Source: Sulfurimicrobium sp964384915
GTDB lineage: Bacteria > Pseudomonadota > Gammaproteobacteria > Burkholderiales > Sulfuricellaceae
Length of the DNA stretch: 64,000 nucleotides
Assembly: GCA_964384915.1 (NCBI GenBank)
Contig: CAYLMA010000004.1
Location: forward strand, 78,076-142,075
Reading direction: 5' to 3'
The position numbers were made by a program, and so were the translations under genes. Shown piece by piece: positions 37,153-49,770 of the stretch; the stretch's first letter is position 1, and the number at the start of each line of letters is the position of its first letter. Under the pieces are notes generated by a model, which was given only the letters and a program-made list of their open reading frames with translations, searched no databases and was not told the origin of the DNA.

Positions 37153-38909
37153 TACACCCTCGCCTTGGGCTGGAACGCCTCCACCGTCAAGGGCTTCAGC
37201 CGCACCGGCTTGTAATCGAGGCGATTTCCCTCGGCAAAGTACAGGGTGTGCTTCATCCACGCCTTGTCGTCGCGTGCCGCGTAGTCGTCGCGCGCATGGG
37301 CTCCGCGGCTTTCCCGGCGCGCGGCGGCGGAGAACATGGTGGCCAGCGCCACGGCCATGAGGTTTTCCAGCTCCAGCGCCTCGATGCGGCCGGTGTTGTA
37401 TATCCTGCTGTGGTCGCGCAGCACCACCTCGGGCAGTTTGGCGGCGATTTCCAGCATCTTGTTCACGCCATCGCGCAATACTTCCTCGGTGCGGAACACG
37501 CCGCAGTGGAGCTGCATGGTCTTGCGCATTTCCTCGCGCAATTCCGGCACGGTGAGGCCCCCGCCCTTCCTGTCCCAGCGCGCCAGGCGCGCCGCGATGC
37601 GCTCCAGCGCCTGGGTGGGCACGGGGCGCGGGTAGGGATTCTCGCGGCAGTATTCGATCACGTCGTTGCCGGCTGCGCGGCCGAACACGATCAGGTCGAG
37701 CAGCGAATTGCTGCCCAGCCGGTTGGCGCCATGCACCGACACGCAGGCGCACTCGCCGATGGCGTACAGGCCGGGCACCGCTTCTTCCGGGCCGGTCGCG
37801 GTCGGCATCACCACCTGGCCGTGCAGGTTGGTGGGGATGCCGCCCATCATGTAATGCACCGTGGGCACCACCGGGATGGGGTCTCTGGCCGGATCGATGT
37901 GGGCGAACTTCAGCGCCAGTTCGCGGACGCCGGGCAGGCGCTGCTGGATCACTTCCGGCCCGAGGTGGTCGAGCTTGAGCAGCACGTGGTCGCCGTCCTT
38001 GCCGCAGCCGCGCCCTTCGAATATTTCGACAGCCATGGCGCGCGACACCACGTCGCGGCTGGCGAGATCCTTGGCGTTGGGCGCATAGCGCTCCATGAAG
38101 CGCTCGCCGTCCTTGTTCACCAGGTAGCCGCCCTCGCCGCGCACGCCCTCGGTGATCAATACCCCGGCGCCGTAAACCCCGGTCGGGTGGAACTGCCAAA
38201 ACTCCATGTCTTCCAGCGGGATGCCGGCCCGGAGCGCCATGCCGAGGCCGTCGCCGGTATTGATCAGGGCGTTGGTGGTGGCGGAGAAAATGCGCCCCGC
38301 CCCGCCGGTGGCGAGGATGGTGGCGCGTGCCTCGATGAAGATCGGTTCGCCCGATTCGATCCCCAGCGCCACCACGCCCTGGGAATAGCCTTCCTCGTCC
38401 ATCACCAGATCGACGGCGAAATATTCCTCGAAGAAATGGGTGCGCGCCGCGATGTTGCGCTGGTACAGGGTATGCAACATGGCATGGCCGGTGCGGTCCG
38501 CCACCGCGCAGGTGCGCACGGCGGGCGCGCCGCCGTAGTCCTGGGTCATGCCACCGAAGGGACGCTGGTAGATCTTGCCGTTCTCCAGCCGGTCGAAGGG
38601 CATGCCGAAATGCTCCAGCTCGATCACCGCCTCGTTGGCCTGGCGGCACATGAACTCGATAGCGTCCTGGTCGCCGAGGTAATCCGAGCCCTTGACCGTG
38701 TCGTACATGTGCCAGTGCCAGTTGTCCTCGCTCACGTTGCCGAGGCTGGCGGCGATGCCGCCCTGGGCGGAAACGGTATGCGAGCGGGTGGGAAACACCT
38801 TGGACACCACGGCCACCTTGAGGTCGGCATGGGCCAATTGCAGCGCAGCCCTGAGCCCTGCCCCGCCGCCGCCGATAATCACTGCGTCAAAAGTCCGTTT
38901 CTGAATCAC
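37149..38909 (-). CDS. sdhA: Succinate dehydrogenase flavoprotein subunit
   Basis: SdhA oxidises succinate with covalently bound FAD. The 586-residue product has the dinucleotide motif VIIGGGGAGLRAAL, the flavinylated His in FPTRSHTVSAQGG, the active-site segments WQFHPTGVYGAGVLITEGVRG and HGANRLGSNSLLD, and a full-length C-terminus ending QPKARVY. I chose the GTG at 38909, with GAAGAGGG about seven bases upstream; a GTG 21 codons earlier gives an odd extension. Its stop overlaps the jetA start. Its own start is unusual: normally it would overlap sdhD, but here a stub of another sdhA holds that place. Confidence 0.95.
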   Translation of the reverse strand: MIQKRTFDAVIIGGGGAGLRAALQLAHADLKVAVVSKVFPTRSHTVSAQGGIAASLGNVSEDNWHWHMYDTVKGSDYLGDQDAIEFMCRQANEAVIELEHFGMPFDRLENGKIYQRPFGGMTQDYGGAPAVRTCAVADRTGHAMLHTLYQRNIAARTHFFEEYFAVDLVMDEEGYSQGVVALGIESGEPIFIEARATILATGGAGRIFSATTNALINTGDGLGMALRAGIPLEDMEFWQFHPTGVYGAGVLITEGVRGEGGYLVNKDGERFMERYAPNAKDLASRDVVSRAMAVEIFEGRGCGKDGDHVLLKLDHLGPEVIQQRLPGVRELALKFAHIDPARDPIPVVPTVHYMMGGIPTNLHGQVVMPTATGPEEAVPGLYAIGECACVSVHGANRLGSNSLLDLIVFGRAAGNDVIEYCRENPYPRPVPTQALERIAARLARWDRKGGGLTVPELREEMRKTMQLHCGVFRTEEVLRDGVNKMLEIAAKLPEVVLRDHSRIYNTGRIEALELENLMAVALATMFSAAARRESRGAHARDDYAARDDKAWMKHTLYFAEGNRLDYKPVRLKPLTVEAFQPKARVY

Positions 38910-38910
38910 G

Positions 38911-39057
38911 TCATGCCCTCTTCGACATACTGCTGGTGTATCGGCGGCCAGCACCGATTCGCGGACGTTCACATCCCCGTAAGCGGGGCCCCTGCTCCCT
39001 GCTCACGTCGCTCCGCCAAATAATCACGAGGTCGAAAGTTCGCTTGGCGATACTCAT
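38911..39057 (-). pseudogene. Stub of a second sdhA start, fused to non-homologous sequence
   Basis: The ATG at 39057 overlaps the sdhD stop as ATGA, exactly as a normal sdhA would. It encodes MSIAKRTFDLVII, matching the working SdhA start (IQKRTFDAVIIGGG) at 8 of the last 9 residues, with about 20 of 27 bases equal. Homology then breaks. The 48-codon frame continues as WRSDVSREQGPRLRG and stops at 38911-38913, one base before the working sdhA GTG. The ~100-base filler includes a small CCCCG-TAAG-CGGGG hairpin. It is best read as a rearrangement scar; it may still be translated as a leader peptide. Confidence 0.82.
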
Positions 39058-39401
39058 TGCACGCTCCACAAAATCTGCACCGCCCAGGCCGCATAGGCCA
39101 GCAGGGCCAGGATGACCGCCACATGCAGGGCCAGGCGGACCACGGTGGGATGGACGTAATCCATGAAAATGTCGCGCATCCCGACCCAGGCATGGAGAAA
39201 CACGCTGAACAGGAACAGCAGGCTTGCAAGGCGCAGCGGCAGGCTGTGGAACAGGCCCTGCCAGGAGGAAAAACTGTGCGGCTGGGTGAGAAAGAAGCCG
39301 ATCAGGAACAGGCTGTAGAACGCCATCACCACGGCGCTGACGCGCTGGACCAGCCAGTCCTTGAGGCCGTAGTGGGCGCCGCTGGCAATGCGCTTCACCA
39401 T
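39054..39401 (-). CDS. sdhD: Succinate dehydrogenase membrane anchor SdhD
   Basis: SdhD, with SdhC, anchors the enzyme and binds haem b and ubiquinone. The 115-residue product has three membrane helices, the starting segment GLKDWLVQRVSAVVMAFYSL, and the haem/quinone region HAWVGMRDIFMDYVHP with the haem-ligand His. It overlaps sdhC by seven bases, and its stop overlaps the ATG of the sdhA stub. Confidence 0.95.
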   Translation of the reverse strand: MVKRIASGAHYGLKDWLVQRVSAVVMAFYSLFLIGFFLTQPHSFSSWQGLFHSLPLRLASLLFLFSVFLHAWVGMRDIFMDYVHPTVVRLALHVAVILALLAYAAWAVQILWSVQ

Positions 39402-39769
39402 AGCCAGGCTCCGGTCAATATTGCCGCGCCTATGCTTACGGCAAGAACAAGCTTGGAACTGAAGCGCGCCTGCGGCAGATCCACGCCGATGTCGAAATCC
39501 AGGGCCAGGTAGCGCAGGCCCATGCAGAAATGGTGCAGGTAGGCCCAGATCACGCCGATCAGGAACAGCTTCACCAGCGCCAGGTCAAACCAGGCCCGCA
39601 CCTGGGCGAAACCCTGTTCCGAGGCCAGGCTCATTTGCAGCAGGTATAGCAGCAGCGGCAAGAGCAGGAACAGCAGCGCACCGCTTGCGCGGTGCATGAT
39701 CGACACCACCCCCGGCAGCGGCAACCTGATCTTGAACAGATTGAGGTAAACCGGGCGACTTGTGTTCAT
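39395..39769 (-). CDS. sdhC: Succinate dehydrogenase cytochrome b subunit SdhC
   Basis: SdhC is the second membrane anchor. The 124-residue product has three membrane helices. The quinone-site segment is SIMHRASGALLFLLLPLLLY, and the haem-ligand segment is HHFCMGLRYLALDFD. It begins three bases after the hepT stop in the same direction, so it has no room for its own promoter next to its start. Its expression must come through the genes above, or from a promoter inside them. Confidence 0.95.
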   Translation of the reverse strand: MNTSRPVYLNLFKIRLPLPGVVSIMHRASGALLFLLLPLLLYLLQMSLASEQGFAQVRAWFDLALVKLFLIGVIWAYLHHFCMGLRYLALDFDIGVDLPQARFSSKLVLAVSIGAAILTGAWLW

Positions 39770-39772
39770 GCT

Positions 39773-40186
39773 TCAGCCCAGCGCTTCCAGCGCCAGATTG
39801 GCAAAATCCAGAGGATCGTTGAGATGGTGCTCGACCACATCGATCATGATTGCCACGTCAAGCTTTTTGTACTCATGTATCAGAATATTGCGGAACCCCA
39901 CCATGCCTTTCATGGACTCGACCATTCCCGCGGGAATCAGGCCGGCACGATGGAGCAACACAAACGCATCGGCGCTATCTTGCGGCAACCCCAGTTTTTT
40001 GCTCTTTATCAGGTAATTGGCAATATCGATGGCAAGTTCGCATATTCTCTGCAGATTCATCCCGATCGAGTCCTGTCTGAGGTAGTCCTCCGCAAAGGGT
40101 TTATCGCTTTCCAAAGCGTAGTATTTGCGGATTTGCGCGATGCAGCGCTCGATGCTGATTTTCTTGTTGAGGATGATCTCATTCAT
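39773..40186 (-). CDS. hepT: HepT-type toxin (HEPN RNase, DUF86)
   Basis: HepT is a HEPN-domain RNase toxin that is neutralised when MntA adds AMP to its tyrosine. The 137-residue helical product keeps the RX4HXY motif as R99-NILI-H104-E-Y106 (RNILIHEY). The start overlaps the mntA stop as ATGA. It lies directly before sdhC with a three-base gap, inside what looks like a metabolic transcript. Codon use does not differ visibly from neighbours. Confidence 0.9.
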   Translation of the reverse strand: MNEIILNKKISIERCIAQIRKYYALESDKPFAEDYLRQDSIGMNLQRICELAIDIANYLIKSKKLGLPQDSADAFVLLHRAGLIPAGMVESMKGMVGFRNILIHEYKKLDVAIMIDVVEHHLNDPLDFANLALEALG

Positions 40187-40596
40187 ACGTCGTAAAACCT
40201 CCCGCTGCGCAAGCCCTCGGATAAAATCTCAGCACGCTCCTCATTGAGTTTCTGGTAGAAGGACAGCGTCAGCATCTCAAACTCTTCCGCCGCATATTCA
40301 TTCGCTGTGAAAATGCGGCGGTCCGCCATGACGACCTCTTTTTGAAAAACTGTCGAAATCTGGCGCAAATTGAGCAAATCCACCGGTTTATGCAGCAGCG
40401 AGGCAAGTTCGGACTGGGTCTTGACCAGATCAAGCGCTCCCAGCGTTTTGGCCTTATCCGGCGGCAGCAGCATGGCAATATCCACGTCACTATCCGGCCA
40501 TTCATCTTTCGTTCCCCACGAGCCGAACAGGTAGATGGCCTGAACATCCGGATGGCGTGCGACAATGGTTTGCACAATGACGTCGTGCGCTTCCAT
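40183..40596 (-). CDS. mntA: MntA-type antitoxin (minimal nucleotidyltransferase)
   Basis: MntA is a minimal nucleotidyltransferase antitoxin that AMPylates HepT. The 137-residue product has the family GSX10DXD motif: Gly25-Ser26, then Asp37-x-Asp39, in FGSWGTKDEWPDSDVDIAM. I chose the ATG at 40596; the longer frame upstream runs antiparallel in sense through the malic-enzyme gene end and is a shadow. It starts 10 bases after the malic enzyme stop, so the pair is probably cotranscribed with it. Confidence 0.9.
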   Translation of the reverse strand: MEAHDVIVQTIVARHPDVQAIYLFGSWGTKDEWPDSDVDIAMLLPPDKAKTLGALDLVKTQSELASLLHKPVDLLNLRQISTVFQKEVVMADRRIFTANEYAAEEFEMLTLSFYQKLNEERAEILSEGLRSGRFYDV

Positions 40597-40606
40597 GATG
40601 GGGGTG

Positions 40607-41806
<1,200 letters not shown>

Positions 41807-41813
41807 GCTGACC

Positions 41814-42560
41814 TCAATTCAATTCGTCGAAATAGTAGTAATTTTCGGTGTTGATATAACTCATGCGCCATTCGACCGGCTGCCGGTTGTAGGTAAAGGC
41901 AACCCGCTCGATGCACAGCAAGGGCGCGCCGACCGCCACATTCAGCAGCGGCGCGCTGGTTTCGTCGGCCAGTATAGCCCGGATGCGCTCCTGGGCGGAG
42001 ACGATGCGGATGAAGTAGTGGGTTTCATAGAGCGAATAGAGCGTCCCCTTGTAGGCGTTGACATGCTCTTCGATCAGCGCGCTCGAAATGCCCTTGAGCA
42101 GGGTGGCGGGCAGGCGGATATCGTCGTAGACCACGGGCTTGGCGGAGAACTCAAGCACCCGGCGCAGCACCACCAGGCTGCTTCCCGTGCGGATATTCAA
42201 CCGCTTCGCCACCTCGGCATCCGCCTTGCCGCGCCCGAACCCGATAAACCGGCTGTGCGGGTATTCGCGTTCGCCTTGCAGCGGCATCAAGTGGAGAAAC
42301 CTGTACAGCGTGCCATCGTCCGCATGGGTGGCGACGAAAGTGCCCCTGCCCTGGCGCCGCAACAGGTAATTTTCTGCCACCAGCTCGTCGATCGCCTTGC
42401 GCACCGTCCCCTGGCTCACCTGATAGCGCCGCGCCAGTTCCATTTCGCTGGGAATCGCCGCGCCCGGCTGCCACTCTCCCTCCGCCAGGCCGCGCGTGAT
42501 CAGGAGCTTGATCTGCTCGTACAGCGGGAGAAAACTCGGGGTGGACGGTTCTTTCTTCAT
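41814..42560 (-). CDS. GntR-family regulator (HutC/UTRA type)
   Basis: This 248-residue transcription factor has an N-terminal GntR winged helix (PLYEQIKLLITRGLAEG, SEMELARRYQVSQGTVRKAIDELVAENYLLRRQGRGTFV). A C-terminal UTRA effector domain follows (LVVLRRVLEFSAKPVVYDDIRLP, with LLCIERVAFTYNRQPVEWRMSYI near the end). It is the first gene of the minus-strand series that runs through malic enzyme, sdh, gltA and suc. That place suggests it regulates central carbon flow; the effector is unknown. A perfect palindrome stands just above its promoter. Confidence 0.9.
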   Translation of the reverse strand: MKKEPSTPSFLPLYEQIKLLITRGLAEGEWQPGAAIPSEMELARRYQVSQGTVRKAIDELVAENYLLRRQGRGTFVATHADDGTLYRFLHLMPLQGEREYPHSRFIGFGRGKADAEVAKRLNIRTGSSLVVLRRVLEFSAKPVVYDDIRLPATLLKGISSALIEEHVNAYKGTLYSLYETHYFIRIVSAQERIRAILADETSAPLLNVAVGAPLLCIERVAFTYNRQPVEWRMSYINTENYYYFDELN

Positions 42561-42569
42561 AGGCCCCGA

Positions 42570-42615
42570 TTTATATCAGAAAGGCGGGCGGGGGTCCATA
42601 GGTCTTATATAAGAC
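42570..42615 (-). promoter_or_regulatory. Promoter and GntR-type operator upstream of gntR
   Basis: A perfect 14-base palindrome GTCTTATATAAGAC lies at 42602-42615; its size and centre are typical of GntR-family operators. Downstream on the minus strand are a -35-like TGGACC (42593-42598), a 17-base spacer and a -10 TATAAA (42570-42575) with TG before it. The start would be near 42563, only a few bases before the gntR ATG. Autoregulation by the GntR protein is the natural reading, but it is inferred. Confidence 0.6.
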
Positions 42616-42657
42616 ATGCGGACGCCTGGAAAGGCGAATTTGCGGTTCAATTCAAAA

Positions 42658-45474
42658 TCAACCCGTGTTGCGCATGCCGCCCGCAATGGCATTGATCGAG
42701 CGCAGCAAGGGGTTGGTCCACTGCTCGCGCTCTTCCTGCGACAGCGACTCGTCGCGGGTTCGCTTCAGCAGCATGACCTGGATGTGATTGAGCGGGTCCA
42801 AATAAGGGCTGCGGCGCGCCAGGGACAAGGCCAGGGTGGGGTTCTCCTCGATCAGCATCTTGGCGTCGGCGATATTCAATACCTGGGTGACGGTGCGATA
42901 GTATTCATCGCGGATGGTCTGGTAGATGGCGAACGCCTCTTCCTTGCGCTCGGCCAGTTCGGCATAACGCGCGGCAATACTCATGTCCGCCTTGAACAGG
43001 GCCATCTGCGTGTTGCTGAGCAAGGCGCGGAAGAACGGCCATTCCTGGTACATATGCTGCAACTTGGCAAGCCGCTCAGGGTCGCTGCCGCGCCAGTTTT
43101 CCAGCGCCGTGCCGATGCCGAACCAGGCCGGCATGGTGTGGCGCGACTGGCCCCAGCCGAACACCCAGGCAATGGCGCGCACCGAGCCCTTGGAGCGGTC
43201 GCCCTTCTTGCGGTGGGAGGGGCGCGAGCCGATGTTCAACAGGCCGATCTCGGTCACCGGGGTGGCTTCGTAGAAATAATCGATGAAGCCGGGCGTCTTG
43301 TCGGTCAGGCCGCGGAAGGCCGCCTCGCCGTCTTCGGCCAGCTTGTCCATGATGCCGAGGAAATCGCGGCTCTCCCTGGCCGGCTCGCGAACCAGGCTGG
43401 TGCTGGCCTTGAGCAGGCCGGTCATGCCCATGGACAGCTCATAGGAAGCGGTTTCGGTATTGCTGTACTTGAACGACAGCACCTCGCCCTGTTCGGTCAG
43501 CTTGATCTGGCCGCGCACCGTGCCTTCCGGCTGCGACAGGATGGCCTCGTGGGTCGGCCCGCCGCCGCGCCCCACCGTGCCGCCGCGGCCGTGGAACAGG
43601 CGGCACTCGATGCCGCGCGACTGCGCCAGCGCGGTAATCCGGGTCTGCGCGTCATAGAGGGACCACACCGAGGCGAGGATGCCGCCATCCTTGGCCGAAT
43701 CGGAATAACCCAGCATGACTTCCTGCAGGTTGCCGGAGCACTTGACCAGGGCGGCATACACCGGATTGTCGAGGAGCGCCGTCATCACCGGCTCGATGTG
43801 CTCCAGGTCGGCAATGGTTTCGAACAGCGGCGAAATGCTGATGTTGCAGAACCATTCCGCCTCGTTGCGCCCGGCCAGGCCGGCCAGGCTGGCGAGGAAC
43901 ATGACCTCCATGACATGGCTGGCGGCGTGGGTCATCGAGATGACGTAGGCGCCAAAGGCCCGGGGGCTGATTTCATGGCGCATGCGCGCCATCACTTCGA
44001 GCACCTCGAAGGTTTCGCGGGTGGCGGCGCTGAGCCTGCTCTTGTCGAGCTTGAATTCCTGGGCGCGGGCAATGGCGCCGCCCAGGGTTTCGAGGCGTCC
44101 GTCTTCGCTCAAGGCATGGTAATCCGGCAGCCCCGGGAACTGCGCGAACAGTTCGGCAACCGCCTCGGTATGGCGCGTGGATTCCTGGCGGATATCGAGA
44201 TGCACCAGGTAAAAACCGAAGGTCTCGGCCTGGCGGATCAGGTCCTGTAGCTCGCCGTGGGCCATGCCGCTGTCGCCATGGCTGATCAGCGAATCGCGGA
44301 TCAGGCAGAGATCGGCCAGGAATTCCTGTTCCGATTGGTAAGCGTCCGCAAAAGGAGCGCCCGTTCTTCCTTCCAGTTCGGCATCAAGCATGCCCAGGCC
44401 ATGGCGCAGCCGATGCCGCATCACATACAGCTTGCGGCGGTAAGGCTCCTGTCCGAAACGCTGCGGGAAATCGCCGAATACCGCGGGAAAGCGCTGTTCG
44501 TCCTGGCGCAGGCTCTCGTTCATGGATTCGCTGATGGTGCACAGGCGTTTCGAGTGGGTCAGGACATGGCTGAGATCGCTGACTTCATTCAGGTAATGGC
44601 GCAGGATTTCGCGCTTGTGCAGGCGCAGGGCGAGCACGGTCGTTTCCGGCGTAACGAAGGGATTGCCGTCGCGGTCGCCGCCGATCCAGGAACCGAAGCG
44701 CAGGATATTCGGTATCCGGATCTGTTCGCCTTCGGCCAGTTCCGGCCCATACACACGCTCGATGGCTTTTTCCAGGTAGCGGTAAGTTTCGGGCACGGCC
44801 TTGAACAGGCTTTCTCTGAAATAGAACAGCCCGTTCTTGATTTCGTCGCGCACCTGGGGCTTGGTGGTGCGCACCTCGTCGGTTTTCCACAAGGTCTGGA
44901 TCTGCTGCTCCAGCAGGCGGGTCAGTTCCTTGTGCCGCCCCTTGCCGGCGCGCGGATCGTCCAGTTGCTCGCCGGTCAGGAAGATGCGGCGCAGGTGTTC
45001 CATGATGGTACGGCGCTTGGATTCTGTCGGGTGTGCGGTGAGCACCGGGATATAGGCCGCCTTGTCGAGCAGGGTCTGCAATTGCGCGGCGGTAATACCC
45101 TGCTCATGGAACTCGCGCAGCGTGGCGTCGAACGAGCCTTTCCACAGCGGCCCCCCGCCACGCACCTGGGCGCGGCGAATCTGGTGCTGGTAAGACTCCT
45201 CGGCCAGGTTGACGAGGCTGAAATAGGTGCTGAAAGCGCGCACCACGTGCGTCAGCGTTTCCGGGTCCAGAGTACCCAAGAGTTTCTCCAGCTGCAGGCG
45301 AAGACGCGGATCGCCTGTCTTGCGCAGACGGATATAGCCCTTGCGCAGCGCTTCCACCGCAGCCAGCACGTGCCCATCCTCCTGGGTTTTCAATACATTG
45401 CCGAGCAAATTGCCGAAAAGTTTTACGCGGGCGCGCAATTGTCTATCTGTGGGTAATTTTGTCACTTTTATCAC
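42658..45474 (-). CDS. ppc: Phosphoenolpyruvate carboxylase
   Basis: Ppc makes oxaloacetate from phosphoenolpyruvate and bicarbonate, refilling the TCA cycle encoded downstream. The 938-residue product has the active-site segments VLTAHPTESKRRTIMEHLRR, GGDRDGNPFVTPETT, the mobile loop FHGRGGTVGRGGGPTHEAIL and FGWGQSRHTMPAWFG. It ends MRNTG as the family does. It starts with GTG at 45474, and a second GTG lies three codons later. It has its own promoter about 80 bases upstream. A 97-base gap with the GntR operator separates it from gntR. Confidence 0.96.
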   Translation of the reverse strand: MIKVTKLPTDRQLRARVKLFGNLLGNVLKTQEDGHVLAAVEALRKGYIRLRKTGDPRLRLQLEKLLGTLDPETLTHVVRAFSTYFSLVNLAEESYQHQIRRAQVRGGGPLWKGSFDATLREFHEQGITAAQLQTLLDKAAYIPVLTAHPTESKRRTIMEHLRRIFLTGEQLDDPRAGKGRHKELTRLLEQQIQTLWKTDEVRTTKPQVRDEIKNGLFYFRESLFKAVPETYRYLEKAIERVYGPELAEGEQIRIPNILRFGSWIGGDRDGNPFVTPETTVLALRLHKREILRHYLNEVSDLSHVLTHSKRLCTISESMNESLRQDEQRFPAVFGDFPQRFGQEPYRRKLYVMRHRLRHGLGMLDAELEGRTGAPFADAYQSEQEFLADLCLIRDSLISHGDSGMAHGELQDLIRQAETFGFYLVHLDIRQESTRHTEAVAELFAQFPGLPDYHALSEDGRLETLGGAIARAQEFKLDKSRLSAATRETFEVLEVMARMRHEISPRAFGAYVISMTHAASHVMEVMFLASLAGLAGRNEAEWFCNISISPLFETIADLEHIEPVMTALLDNPVYAALVKCSGNLQEVMLGYSDSAKDGGILASVWSLYDAQTRITALAQSRGIECRLFHGRGGTVGRGGGPTHEAILSQPEGTVRGQIKLTEQGEVLSFKYSNTETASYELSMGMTGLLKASTSLVREPARESRDFLGIMDKLAEDGEAAFRGLTDKTPGFIDYFYEATPVTEIGLLNIGSRPSHRKKGDRSKGSVRAIAWVFGWGQSRHTMPAWFGIGTALENWRGSDPERLAKLQHMYQEWPFFRALLSNTQMALFKADMSIAARYAELAERKEEAFAIYQTIRDEYYRTVTQVLNIADAKMLIEENPTLALSLARRSPYLDPLNHIQVMLLKRTRDESLSQEEREQWTNPLLRSINAIAGGMRNTG

Positions 45475-45555
45475 TTATTCCACACCGCAAAAGCGGCAAA
45501 ATTGGGCACAAAATGGCAACCTGCACCGTTTAGAATGTTATCCGCAAAGACGGAC

Positions 45556-45583
45556 ATTGTAGCGTCGCAGGGCGTCAGGGCAA
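45556..45583 (-). promoter_or_regulatory. Probable sigma-70 promoter of ppc
   Basis: On the minus strand TTGCCC (45578-45583), a 16-base spacer and TACAAT (45556-45561) form a fair promoter. Transcription would start near 45549, leaving a leader of about 75 bases before the ppc GTG. The leader contains a small CCGC-AAAA-GCGG hairpin near 45485. Confidence 0.5.
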
Positions 45584-45725
45584 GCATTTTACAGCACTAC
45601 GGGCCATGATTGGCGAGACTACGTCCAGCCTATTGCGTGAACGCTTGCACCAGCAGAGGGACAAAGTGTTATACGCTTGGATTATGCGCTCTGCCCGGAA
45701 GCGCTTCATAAAAGAAAGAAACCAG

Positions 45726-48404
<2,679 letters not shown>

Positions 48405-48480
48405 GAGAAATCAGAGAAAATTTATAATCGGACCCCGCCGTCCGTGGTATAAAACCGTAAATCAATTTTGCCCGCATAAC

Positions 48481-49770
48481 ATGGCCGATAGCCAGCCTCT
48501 ATTCATCGACATATCCCAACTGCGCATCGGGATGCACATCCACCTCGACCTGGGGTGGATGGGCCACCCCTTCCCAATGAACAGCTTCACTCTCCGTTCC
48601 CAAGAGCAGATCGACATTGTGCGCTCCCTGGGCCTGGAACAGGTGCGCTTTTCCCCGGACAAGAGCGACCCGGAGGCACTGCAGCAGCACTTCGTGGAAA
48701 TCACGGATAAACAACAGCCTGAGCAATCCGCAAGCGAGGCAGAATCGCCGGAAATCGCTGCCAGACGCCTGCGCCGCGACCTCCTCTCGAACCAGCGGGC
48801 CAGCCTGCAAGCCTGCGAACGCCAGTTCGCCGACGCCAGCCGCAGCTACCGGCAGGCCATCGAAACAGTGCATTCCCAGCCCATCGCCTCGCGCGAACAG
48901 TCGGAAAACCTGATCCGGGGTTTTCTGGGCGAAATCATGGGTGAACATGAAGCCTGCATCCGCCTGCTGTCCGAAAACGCCGGGGAAAAAACCTCGCTGC
49001 ACTCGATCAACGTGACCGTCATTTCGCTCCTGCTCGGCAAAGCCAGCGGCCTTGGCGGGCAGGATTTGCTGGACGTGGGCATGGGCGCGCTGCTGCACGA
49101 TTTGGGAAAAATCGAACTGCCCAACCGCCTGCGCTGGAGCGATGAGCAATTCACCGCCCTGGAACGTGAAATTTATCAGGAGCACGTTGCCCACGGCGTC
49201 ACGCTGGGGCAGAAAATGGGCCTCTCCAAGGGCGCGTTGCTGGTGATCGGGCAGCATCATGAACTCGCCGATGGCAAGGGCTATCCACAGCGCATCACCG
49301 AAGAGCGCATGGCGCTGCCAAGCCGTATTGTCGCCCTTGTCAATCTGTATGACAATCTTTGCAACCCAAGCAATCCGGGGCTGGCGATCACCCCCCATGA
49401 AGCCCTGGCGCTGATCTTTGCCCAGCGGAAATCCCAGTTCCACGCCGCCACCCTGTCGCAGTTCGTGCACATGATGGGCGTTTACCCGCCGGGGTCGGTT
49501 GTGCAACTCTCAGATGAACGCTTTGCCTTGGTGGTTTCCGTCAATTCCTGCCGCCCCCTCAAGCCGCGCATCATCATTCACGACCCGCAAATCCCCAGGG
49601 ACGAGGCCCTGGTCATCGACCTGGAAGATGAGCCAAACATCGGCATACGCCGCAGCCTGAAACCGCTGCAATTGCCAAGAAACGCTTTCGACTACTTGTC
49701 CCCCCGCAAGCGCATGTGCTATTTCTTCGAACGGGCGCGTGAAGTCCACACGCCAGGAGAAAGCGCATGA
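48481..49770 (+). CDS. HD-GYP cyclic di-GMP phosphodiesterase
   Basis: This 429-residue protein has an N-terminal DUF3391-like segment (IDISQLRIGMHIHLDLGWMGHPF) and a helical linker. A complete HD-GYP domain follows: GALLHDLGKIELPNRL, EIYQEHVAHGVTLG and GQHHELADGKGYPQRI. The metal-binding His and Asp residues are all present, so it likely degrades cyclic di-GMP. No membrane segment is seen. Its stop overlaps the start of the next gene as ATGA, pairing a hydrolase with a protein that could both make and break cyclic di-GMP. Confidence 0.92.
   Translation: MADSQPLFIDISQLRIGMHIHLDLGWMGHPFPMNSFTLRSQEQIDIVRSLGLEQVRFSPDKSDPEALQQHFVEITDKQQPEQSASEAESPEIAARRLRRDLLSNQRASLQACERQFADASRSYRQAIETVHSQPIASREQSENLIRGFLGEIMGEHEACIRLLSENAGEKTSLHSINVTVISLLLGKASGLGGQDLLDVGMGALLHDLGKIELPNRLRWSDEQFTALEREIYQEHVAHGVTLGQKMGLSKGALLVIGQHHELADGKGYPQRITEERMALPSRIVALVNLYDNLCNPSNPGLAITPHEALALIFAQRKSQFHAATLSQFVHMMGVYPPGSVVQLSDERFALVVSVNSCRPLKPRIIIHDPQIPRDEALVIDLEDEPNIGIRRSLKPLQLPRNAFDYLSPRKRMCYFFERAREVHTPGESA

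Noticed and set aside
35698..38649. A 983-codon open frame running through jetA and most of sdhA
   Set aside because: Only the last 484 codons (jetA) resemble a protein. The upstream part is an alternative frame of sdhA, rich in Arg/Ala/Gly, as GC-rich shadows are.
38910..38972. Longer SdhA start (21 codons upstream)
   Set aside because: The extension has no SdhA similarity and lies in the filler that follows the sdhA stub; the GTG at 38909 has a good ribosome-binding site and gives the normal length.
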